Translations under genes and position numbers: made by a program | DNA from: JBGPTK01 sp963797765 | GTDB taxonomy: Bacteria > Acidobacteriota > Terriglobia > Acidiferrales > UBA7541 | NCBI GenBank assembly: GCA_963797765.1 | Contig: CAWCQU010000007.1 | Coordinates: 1-64,000, forward strand | Reading direction: 5' to 3' | Length of the DNA stretch: 64,000 nucleotides | The notes under the pieces: model-generated | Databases searched by the model: none | What the model was told of the DNA's origin: nothing | The model's input: only the letters and a program-made list of their open reading frames with translations | In this document: positions 37,998 to 45,010 of the stretch, piece after piece | Layout: the number at the start of each line of letters is the position of its first letter | How positions within the stretch are numbered: position 1 is the first letter of the stretch

Positions 37998-39407
37998 TCA
38001 CAGCTCGAATTCCTCATGAATTGCCTTCAGCGCATCGGAAACTTCGTCCGACTTCACGGCAATCGAAATACTGATTTCGCTCGATCCCTGCGCGATAGCA
38101 ATAATATTGATCGCCCGCCGCCCCAACGCGCCAAACATGCGCCCCGCCAGTCCATGAATCCCCCGCATCTTCTCGCCCACTGCCACTACCATTCCTACAT
38201 GGGGAGTCGCATCGATCGCAACCAGAGAATCGTGCCGCATTTCCAGCTCGAAAGTTTTTTCCAGCTTTGTGCACACGCGCGCTTGATCGGCTTCGTGAAT
38301 CGCGAAGCACAAAACGTTATCCGCCGACGATTGCGTCACCATCAGCGTCGAAACATCCTCCACGCTCAACGCACCAAACACCCGCGCCGCCAATCGCGGA
38401 AAACTCAAGCCGTCTTTGCCGCTCACCGCCACCAGCGCGGCTTTCGCAATTCCCGTAATCGCCCGCACTCCATTCTGGCTGGTCGCTCGCCCGGAAACTT
38501 TGGTGCCCTCGCAAGCTGTGTTGAACGTATTTCGGATCAATACCGGAATGCCCGCTTTCATCGCCGGCTGGATCGCGCGCGGATGCAACACCTTGGCGCC
38601 AAAAAACGAAAGCTCCAACGTTTCCAGATAGGAAATCTCGGAAATCATGTGCGCGCCCGGCACCAGCCGCGGATCGGCGGTCATCACCCCATCCACATCC
38701 GTCCAGATCCAGATCTCCTCCGCATCCAATGCCGCTCCCAGAATTGTCCCGCTATAGTCCGACCCGCCCCGCCCCAGCGTCGTGCAAATCCCTTCCCGCG
38801 TTGCCGCGCGAAATCCCGTCACCACGGGGATCGATCCCGCTTCCAGCATCGGCAGCAAATGTTTCGAGGTGTTCTCCCTCGTCTCCGCGGATAACGGCGT
38901 GGCATTGCCAAAGCGTTCATCGGTAACGATCAGATCCATCGCGTCCACCGCTTCCGCAGCGGCTCCCTTGCTTCGCAACACGGCCGCCAACAGCGTCGCC
39001 GTCAGCACTTCTCCCAGGCTCGATAGCGTATCCATCGCTCGCGGCGTGATTTCCCGCAGCAGGGAAAATCCCGAACACAAATTTTCATACACCATCATCT
39101 GCTGCGAAAGAGTGGACATGAATCTCGCGCGCTCTCCCGCCGGCAACAGCTTTTCGCCAGCTTGTTGATGCCGCTTCACCAGCGACTGGCTTTCTGGCCG
39201 CCACTTGTCACCATCCTCGATGCTTGCCGTGCGAGCCGAACGGATCAGCGCATCGGTGACGCCCGCCATCGCCGATACCACGGCTACCACGTTCGCCCCC
39301 CGCGAATGATCCATCAAAATTTGCGCCACGGAATCGATTCGTTCCGGGTCGCCCACCGATGTTCCGCCGAATTTCATCACTAATAGCGGCTTCTTGTTTT
39401 TCTGCAT
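37998..39407 (-). CDS. lysC: Aspartate kinase
   Basis: This 469-residue enzyme phosphorylates aspartate, the first step towards threonine, lysine and methionine. The kinase part begins with VMKFGGTSVGDPERI (about 10-24) and includes GRGGSDYSGTILGAAL and WTDVDGVMTADPR. Two ACT domains follow (about 320-469), with VEDVSTLMVTQSSADN and RRAINIIAIAQGSSEISIS, the site of feedback by amino acids. No homoserine dehydrogenase part is fused. The start has AAGGAAG seven bases upstream. The 311-base leader contains a Thr/Ile-rich frame and stem-loops (see 39455-39544). Confidence 0.94.
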   Translation of the reverse strand: MQKNKKPLLVMKFGGTSVGDPERIDSVAQILMDHSRGANVVAVVSAMAGVTDALIRSARTASIEDGDKWRPESQSLVKRHQQAGEKLLPAGERARFMSTLSQQMMVYENLCSGFSLLREITPRAMDTLSSLGEVLTATLLAAVLRSKGAAAEAVDAMDLIVTDERFGNATPLSAETRENTSKHLLPMLEAGSIPVVTGFRAATREGICTTLGRGGSDYSGTILGAALDAEEIWIWTDVDGVMTADPRLVPGAHMISEISYLETLELSFFGAKVLHPRAIQPAMKAGIPVLIRNTFNTACEGTKVSGRATSQNGVRAITGIAKAALVAVSGKDGLSFPRLAARVFGALSVEDVSTLMVTQSSADNVLCFAIHEADQARVCTKLEKTFELEMRHDSLVAIDATPHVGMVVAVGEKMRGIHGLAGRMFGALGRRAINIIAIAQGSSEISISIAVKSDEVSDALKAIHEEFEL

Positions 39408-39454
39408 TGGTTCTTCCTTGCCCTTTGGACGAATACAGCTCTCCCTTCGGGAGC

Positions 39455-39484
39455 GCGCCGGCTAGCCCAAGTGCAACCCGGCGC
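39455..39484 (-). promoter_or_regulatory. Stem-loop in the aspartokinase leader
   Basis: GCGCCGG (39455-39461) pairs with CCGGCGC (39478-39484) over a 16-base loop. It begins just after the stop of the Thr/Ile-rich leader frame. A second small hairpin (CTCCC/GGGAG) follows before the gene. No T-run follows, so any control would be Rho-dependent or translational rather than simple intrinsic termination. Confidence 0.5.
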
Positions 39485-39486
39485 GG

Positions 39487-39519
39487 CTAAATAATCGTCG
39501 TGCGAATAATAGTGATGGT
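39487..39519 (-). promoter_or_regulatory. Thr/Ile-codon-rich end of a leader peptide frame before lysC
   Basis: On the minus strand the codons ending at 39487 read T-I-T-I-I-R-T-T-I-I-stop: four Thr and five Ile among ten residues. The E. coli thrABC leader peptide has the same kind of run, and there stalling at Thr/Ile codons controls the operon. The frame is open from 39711; candidate starts are ATG 39711, ATG 39681 and TTG 39597, none with a strong ribosome-binding site, so the true start is undecided. Confidence 0.55.
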
Positions 39520-39520
39520 A

Positions 39521-39544
39521 CCGCTCGAACGGCCGTTCGAGCGG
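39521..39544. promoter_or_regulatory. Perfect 24-bp palindrome in the aspartokinase leader
   Basis: CCGCTCGAACGG is followed immediately by its reverse complement CCGTTCGAGCGG. The palindrome lies inside the leader frame just before the Thr/Ile codons, 114 bases upstream of the lysC start. It may be an operator or an RNA hairpin that competes with the 39455-39484 stem. Confidence 0.7.
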
Positions 39545-39718
39545 AAGGATGGATCGAATGGCGCAAATTCATGAACGAACGCGGAGAGATTTGCCAAACA
39601 GCACGCGCCAGCGGCAAATGTGCCCTTGTGATGGCGCTGCGGCAAATTCTCTCGAATTCTTCCGGACGTGTTCGAATGCATGGCGATCAATCGCGAGTTA
39701 TGATCTCGCATTTCCGCG

Positions 39719-40715
39719 CTACGATCCAGCTTTGCCGATCAATTCGTTGCGAGTATTCCCGGCGTGTTGCCAGCCGCCTGCTCTTGTGGATCCACCCGTA
39801 CCTTTTGATCCGGCTGAAAGAAATGCTCCTCGATTATCCGCCTTCAGCAATCGCTTCTCCGATTCCACTCCCTTGCGGCGGAAAGTATCCACAAGCAATT
39901 CGGCAATATCGTCCCCTCCCTGCCGCGCGATCGCCAGCACGGACGATCCCGCACCGCTCACAAACACGCCAACCAGCCCGGGGTGCTGCACGTCAAGGCA
40001 TGCTCCCAGGCCCGGGATCAACCGGCTGCGGTACGGCTGGTGCAGCCGGTCGCGAAAAATCTCCTGCGTCAGCTCGAACTTCCCGGAGAAACATTGCGCC
40101 GCAAGCAACAAAGCTCGCTGCAAATTGCTCACGGTATCCGCGCGGCTATACATTTTCGGAAGTATTGCCCGAGCTTCGCTGGTCGGAATCGGCACATTCG
40201 GCGTCACCACGATAAAATCCAATTCGCTCGGCACCGGCGCTTTGCATGCCAGCACTTCGGCCGGATCGCCCACGCTCGCCGCCACCACGAAACCTCCCAG
40301 GATATGCAGCCGACACGTTGTCCGGATGTCCTTCCATTTCCATCGCAAGCCGCAACACGGCGCGCGGATCGATTTCCTTTTCGCAATGATGCGTCCCCAG
40401 CAGAATTCCCGCCACAATTGCCGCAGCACTCGAACCTAATCCCACTCCCACGGGAATATCGCTTTCGATCGCGAAATGCCCGCCGCTCGCGCTCCGCTCA
40501 AAATGCTTTAACGTGCGAAGAAAACTTTGCAGCACCAGATTGGAATCGTCCAGTGGCACCCGGTCCGCATTCTGACCCTTATAGGAAATCCGGAAGCCAC
40601 CCGAATCACTCGCCGCGAATTCCACTTTCAAGTGCAGATTCAGGGCGATGGCCGCACAATCAAACGCACAGCCAACGTTCGCCGAAGTTGCCGGAACGAC
40701 AACCATCGCCGTCAC
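39719..40715 (-). CDS. thrB: Homoserine kinase, interrupted by a frameshift
   Basis: This GHMP kinase makes O-phosphohomoserine for threonine synthase. The N-terminus (PATSANVGCAFDCAAIALNL) and the ATP loop DIPVGVGLGSSAAA are intact, as is the EMEGHPDNV motif. The frame then breaks near 40303; the +1 frame continues as ILGGFVVAASVGDPAEVL and ends normally with VFVSGAGSSVLAIA. Removing one base in the ATAT of GCATATCC joins GHPDNVSAA to ILGGF. The interval is 997 bases, one over a multiple of three; the repaired protein has 331 residues. The GTG start overlaps the stop of thrC2 in a GTGA arrangement (40712-40715), so the two are translationally coupled. Confidence 0.9.
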
Positions 40716-41974
40716 GGCCGTCCGCCCGCCGCAACCGCCGCCAGATTCCCAGCTGCCTGGTACGCTTCAAACGCGCTCAGTTTCGGCTCAATCGCCGCTT
40801 CCTCCTCGAACACTCCGGCCAGCGCATCAGTGGTCTTCAAACCGTTTCCGGTGATGCAGAGCACCGTTGTCTCCTCAGGCTCGATTCGTCCCTGTGCAAT
40901 CAATTTCTGCGCGGCTGCCAGCGTTACGCCGCCCGCAGTCTCGGTAAAAATTCCCTGCGTTTCCGCCAGCAGCCTCATCCCTTCCACGATTTCAGAATCC
41001 GGAACATCTTCCGCCCAGCCGCCGCTGGTGCGGATCACGTTCATCGCAAATAATCCATCAGCCGGATTTCCGATTGCCAGCGATCGCGCGATTGTCTTTG
41101 GCTTCTGCGGCTGAAATTCATCCAGCCCCTCGTGTACTGCGTGTGAAATCGGCGAGCAGCCCGTCGCCTGCGCGCCAAAGAATTTCACCGGCTTCGGCTC
41201 CACCAATCCCAGTTCCACCAACTCGCGGAACGCCTTATTGATTTTCGTGATCAGCGAACCGCCCGCCATCGGCACAACCACGTTATCCGGCAGCTTCCAG
41301 CCCAGCTGTTCCGCAATTTCGAATCCCACGGTTTTCGATCCTTCGGAATAGTATGGCCGCAGATTCACATTCACGAATCCCCAGCGATAACGCTCCGCGA
41401 TCTGCGAGCACAGCCGGTTCACCTGATCATAGTTCCCGGCGATGCGGATCAGCTTCGCGCCGTAGACCTGTGTGGCCACGATTTTTGCCGCTTCAATATC
41501 CGAAGGAATAAAAATCCACGCTTTCAATCCAAAATGCGCTGCCTGCGCCGCCACTGCGTTCGCCAGGTTCCCCGTCGAAGAGCAACTCACCACTTCGAAT
41601 TTGAATACCAGCGCTTGCGCCAAAGCCACGGAAACCACACGGTCTTTAAAGGAAAGCGTGGGAAAGCAAACGGAATCGTTCTTCACGAACAGGCGTTGCG
41701 AGCCGATTCTTTCTCCCAGCCTGCTCGCACGATTCAGCGGCGTCGCTCCTACCGGAAGATCGCTGTGGAACCCTTCGGGCAGCGGCAGCAATTCCGCAAA
41801 CCGCCAGATATTCACGGGCCGCGCGGAAATCTTTTCCCGCGAAATCAGCGGCCGGATCGCATCCAGGTCGTACGCCACTTCCAGCGGCGCCATGCAATCC
41901 TCGCAAAAACTGCGCGGCTGATTTCCCCAATCCCGGTGACATTCCTTGCATTTCAACGTGTAACGCTCACTCAT
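40712..41974 (-). CDS. thrC: Threonine synthase, paralog 2
   Basis: This 420-residue PLP enzyme has an N-terminal zinc-ribbon-like stretch (CKECHRDW...FCEDCMAPLE), the PLP Lys in SVCFPTLSFKDRVVS (about 103-117), the CSSTGNLANAVAA motif and the phosphate loop VPMAGGSLITK. It shares operon order with thrB, whose start overlaps its stop, and it is the first gene after a SAM-I riboswitch and terminator. Substrate is most simply O-phosphohomoserine. Because a second thrC exists at 36498, a diverged activity using a related phospho-substrate is possible. Start ATG 41974 lies 53 bases past the terminator. Confidence 0.9.
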   Translation of the reverse strand: MSERYTLKCKECHRDWGNQPRSFCEDCMAPLEVAYDLDAIRPLISREKISARPVNIWRFAELLPLPEGFHSDLPVGATPLNRASRLGERIGSQRLFVKNDSVCFPTLSFKDRVVSVALAQALVFKFEVVSCSSTGNLANAVAAQAAHFGLKAWIFIPSDIEAAKIVATQVYGAKLIRIAGNYDQVNRLCSQIAERYRWGFVNVNLRPYYSEGSKTVGFEIAEQLGWKLPDNVVVPMAGGSLITKINKAFRELVELGLVEPKPVKFFGAQATGCSPISHAVHEGLDEFQPQKPKTIARSLAIGNPADGLFAMNVIRTSGGWAEDVPDSEIVEGMRLLAETQGIFTETAGGVTLAAAQKLIAQGRIEPEETTVLCITGNGLKTTDALAGVFEEEAAIEPKLSAFEAYQAAGNLAAVAAGGRP

Positions 41975-42026
41975 CGCTGCATCCTTTGCGCCCCTTCACC
42001 ATTCCCGGCGCAATAAAATTGGCCCT

Positions 42027-42064
42027 AAAACAAAAAAACCTCTTCCCGGGATTGGGGGAAGAGG
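42027..42064 (-). terminator. Riboswitch-controlled intrinsic terminator
   Basis: On the minus strand CCTCTTCC (42064-42057) pairs with GGAAGAGG (42046-42039), followed by TTTTTTTGTTTT. It lies 27 bases after the SAM-I aptamer and 53 bases before thrC2, the standard place for an expression platform. Confidence 0.9.
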
Positions 42065-42091
42065 CTCAAAAAATGCAGCCGTAAAACCGAA

Positions 42092-42211
42092 TCTCATGTC
42101 CCCCGCGAACCGGGCGGGACTTGGCACCGGACGACCGGGTACTTCTCACCACTCCCGATCCGGTTGTCGTGGCTTCGACGGGCCCGTAACCCTCAGCCAC
42201 TCTGCATGAGA
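42092..42211 (-). promoter_or_regulatory. SAM-I (S-box) riboswitch aptamer
   Basis: Reading the minus strand, stem P1 is TCTCATG (42211-42205) paired with CATGAGA (42098-42092). In between are the family core elements in order: AGAG-TGGC, GAGGG, GGGCCC, GAAGCC, GACAACC (consensus GGCAACC), GGTGCCAAGTCC and GGGGGA. All joining segments that contact S-adenosylmethionine are recognisable. High SAM would favour the downstream terminator and switch off thrC2-thrB. S-boxes usually control methionine and cysteine genes, so a threonine branch target is notable. Confidence 0.93.
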
Positions 42212-42246
42212 CAACGGTGTGCCAAACAGCGGCACGCGAAGTCAAT

Positions 42247-42275
42247 ATGGTAAGCAGCCATGCCAGCCATGTCAA
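42247..42275 (-). promoter_or_regulatory. Sigma-70-like promoter of the riboswitch operon
   Basis: On the minus strand TTGACA (42275-42270) is followed after 17 bases by TACCAT (42252-42247). The expected transcription start, near 42240, lies about 28 bases before stem P1 of the riboswitch. Confidence 0.6.
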
Positions 42276-42420
42276 GCTGCGCGTTTGTAAGTTTCGCAAA
42301 TACTTCCTATTCGTTTTTGTTATACGCACTCGCGCACCGCCCCCGGCGAACAGCGAGCCTGAACGTCCGGAGGGATGCAATCGCCGGCGCGGGTGCTGTC
42401 CCAAATTGAGATTGACTAGG

Positions 42421-42490
42421 TTTTTAGGGGGCCGGAGCTTCAGGTTCGACATCAGCGAATACAAGAAAAGTGGGCTTCAGCCCTTGAAGC
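42421..42490 (+). repeat. Dispersed 70-bp two-hairpin repeat, copy 4 (diverged)
   Basis: TTTTTAGGGGGCCGGAGCTT...GGTTCGACAT and GGGCTTCAGCCCTTGAAGC keep the layout but carry several substitutions that weaken the first hairpin. It lies between the thr operon promoter and sodC. Confidence 0.8.
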
Positions 42491-42666
42491 TCCACGCAGA
42501 AATGGTTGTCACCACGCGACGGCGGGTCAAACTAAGAGAATACACCCCGCGCGCCGGGGCTTGTCGTTTTCGCTTTGCTGACGCAAAATGCTTTGTGGAC
42601 TTCCCGGGCATTGCCGAAGGAAATTCGCAGAATTTCAATCCGCTCGAGCAAAAGGAGAATCACTAG

Positions 42667-43194
42667 ATGAAGAAGATCGTCCTGCTAATCGCGATTGCGT
42701 TTCTCTCCGCAACGGCCGCTTCCGCGCAATATAATATGGCCAAGAAAGCGGCAGCTCGCGCGGAAGTTCACAACGCCACCGGGCAAACCATCGGCACCGC
42801 ATCACTCACTCAGGAAAAAGACGGCGTCCGAATCAAGCTCGACGCCTCGCAACTTCCTCCTGGCGAGCACGCCATCCATGTCCACAACGTCGGCAAATGT
42901 GAAGGCCCAGATTTCAAAACAGCCGGCCCGCACTTCAACCCCGAATCCAAAAAACACGGCTCGAAAAATCCGGAAGGCCCGCACGCCGGCGATCTGCCAA
43001 ATTTCACGACCGGGGAAAACGGCAAAGCAAAAATTAATATTTTGGCAAAGGGCGTAACGCTGGGCAGCGGAGCGAACTCGCTCTTTCAGACGGGTGGAAC
43101 ATCCCTGGTAATCCACGAAAAGGCCGACGACTACATGACCGACCCGTCCGGCAACTCCGGCAACCGCATCGCCTGCGGCGTAATCGAAAAGTAG
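42667..43194 (+). CDS. sodC: Cu/Zn superoxide dismutase, secreted
   Basis: This 175-residue protein has a signal peptide (MKKIVLLIAIAFLSATAASA) and a SodC domain. Copper/zinc ligands fit: HAIHVHNVGKC (about 75-85), the GPHFNP and HAGDLPNF motifs, and the disulphide Cys pair in KCEG and IACGVIEK. It converts periplasmic superoxide to peroxide and oxygen. AAGGAG lies ten bases before ATG. It appears to be a single-gene unit, divergent from the thr operon. Confidence 0.95.
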   Translation: MKKIVLLIAIAFLSATAASAQYNMAKKAAARAEVHNATGQTIGTASLTQEKDGVRIKLDASQLPPGEHAIHVHNVGKCEGPDFKTAGPHFNPESKKHGSKNPEGPHAGDLPNFTTGENGKAKINILAKGVTLGSGANSLFQTGGTSLVIHEKADDYMTDPSGNSGNRIACGVIEK

Positions 43195-43236
43195 AGGACA
43201 ATCCCGGGCTGAAGATTCCAGTCTGACGAACCTTGT

Positions 43237-44979
43237 TTATTGCAGATCCAGTTCGATCGGCAGTGTGCCGAGGAAACTCGACTTCGTGTCCTGCACGGCA
43301 ATCCGAAGTTGGTATCTCCCTTTCTGTAGCTCTATCTGGGAGTGCACTGGAAATCCCTGCAGGATGAGCACTCCAACATCCTGTTCTTTAACTTCCGAAC
43401 GGTCGCTGAAATCGTTGTGAGCCGCCAGTTTGCCATCCGGACCATACGCGGCGACATGCACGCTAAAATCATATCGCCTCTTGCCATTTGCTTCCTCGGA
43501 AGAAAGCGTCCCCGCGTCAATTAACAAGTCGACGGAGACCTGCACTCCGGTGGGAGTGGTCGTTGGAATCACTCGAGCATCGAACCGAAGCATGCTGGCC
43601 CCAGGAGCATCGGGCCGCATCGCAAACGCCACTTGCGCATTTTTGGCTTCGTCATCTAGCACCGTAGCCCATGCCTCACCCGGAGCCACGGAAAAATATC
43701 CACGTCGGTATCCCAAATCGAATCCGGAGCGGTCAATGTCCACTTGAACTTTGTGATACTTCCGGTCGGTCGGGCTGCCGGTCGGATAAAACCCGATCAC
43801 GTAATATGCAGCGCCATCTTCCAATGCTTCTTCCACCGCATGGTCCAAATCATTCCGGCTCGTGAATGCCAGTCCTCCCGTACTCGCCGCCATTTGCCGC
43901 ATGAACGCCTGCGCCGATCCCGCCTTGAACGAATTGATGTAAAGCGCATCGGCGAACTCCGTTCCCCCGATTAACCCACCATAGTCATTCGTTCCGGGGG
44001 AACTCGCATCGAGAACAGATAAACCGATCAATCCACGCACGTCTACGGAATAGATCGACACCCTGGCATCCGCCAGCATCTGGTAGGTTTTCGACAAAAC
44101 CGAAAATGGAGATGTCGGTTCGAAATTCTGCAACCAAAGCGGAGGCGCCGCGGTCAGCCAGACCAGGTTTTTTCTGCCGTCATACCCATAGAGCGCCCGC
44201 GCAATTGCTTGAAACGCCCCAAGTGTCGTGTCGAAGCGAGTTCTCCAAGAGAGCGCGGCTTGCTCCTGATAGAACTCGCGCAAGATCGCCATCTTCGCCG
44301 CGATTGCTCCCGACACTCCCAATTCCCGCGGCGCAGCCGGCATGCGTCGATCAACGTCTTCGACGGAAAGCTCCATGGATCGATTCGGCTTGAAGCTATC
44401 AACCGCAGCCCTCAGCAGCGCAGGATCGTCCGTAAAGTCCTGCACCAGCTCCAAATTTTGCCCCAGAGTGAAGACCGCAATTCGAGATCCGTTCGCCAAC
44501 TGCGTCTTGAGGTAGTGGATCATCTCCTCGCGGGCATAGGCCTGATCCTTCATGGGCGTGTTCAGCGCATCCAGCAGCAGCACTGTCATCGGAACCTGTG
44601 GCTGGCTATACTCTGGCCGGTTCGTATAGATGTGCGGAGGCAGAGCCGGAAGCGGTTCCGTCGCTCCCCTCGGCCGCGCGCCCGGACGCTCCAATCCGAA
44701 GGCGGCAATTCGCTGCTCGTTTCCGTTATCGAAAAGCTTGAAGTCAGATTGTGTCAAATCCACTACCGGCTTCCGATGTTTATCCCGGACGACCACGTCG
44801 ACCAAAACCAGTCGTGTGGTCACACGCAGAGTGGAGGGCGGAGCGTTTGATGAAGGTCCCTGTGCGCCGGAATAGGCTCCGAAGAAGTGAACAAAGAGGG
44901 CGAGCAGAGCAATTCGAGAGAATAGTTTGGCTCGCGTCCCGCCCAGCTGGACCGAAGTTAGCATCGGCGTTACGTCCAT
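43237..44979 (-). CDS. Secreted VWFA-related Acidobacterial-domain protein
   Basis: This 580-residue protein has an N-terminal signal (ALLALFVHFFGAYSGAQ) followed by the phylum-specific layout: TTRLVLVDVVVRDKHRKPV, a DFKLFDNGNEQRI segment and a von Willebrand A-like fold (MTVLLLDALNTPMKDQAYAR, ANGSRIAVFTLG, FTDDPALLRAAVDSF). The C-terminal 150 residues are a beta-rich region. Function is unknown; VWA folds bind protein ligands. It lies 31 bases downstream of the kinase-propeller gene on the same strand, so the two are probably co-transcribed. Confidence 0.88.
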   Translation of the reverse strand: MDVTPMLTSVQLGGTRAKLFSRIALLALFVHFFGAYSGAQGPSSNAPPSTLRVTTRLVLVDVVVRDKHRKPVVDLTQSDFKLFDNGNEQRIAAFGLERPGARPRGATEPLPALPPHIYTNRPEYSQPQVPMTVLLLDALNTPMKDQAYAREEMIHYLKTQLANGSRIAVFTLGQNLELVQDFTDDPALLRAAVDSFKPNRSMELSVEDVDRRMPAAPRELGVSGAIAAKMAILREFYQEQAALSWRTRFDTTLGAFQAIARALYGYDGRKNLVWLTAAPPLWLQNFEPTSPFSVLSKTYQMLADARVSIYSVDVRGLIGLSVLDASSPGTNDYGGLIGGTEFADALYINSFKAGSAQAFMRQMAASTGGLAFTSRNDLDHAVEEALEDGAAYYVIGFYPTGSPTDRKYHKVQVDIDRSGFDLGYRRGYFSVAPGEAWATVLDDEAKNAQVAFAMRPDAPGASMLRFDARVIPTTTPTGVQVSVDLLIDAGTLSSEEANGKRRYDFSVHVAAYGPDGKLAAHNDFSDRSEVKEQDVGVLILQGFPVHSQIELQKGRYQLRIAVQDTKSSFLGTLPIELDLQ

Positions 44980-45010
44980 CCTAGCTAAAAGTGATCCCCG
45001 CGTCGAGCGG

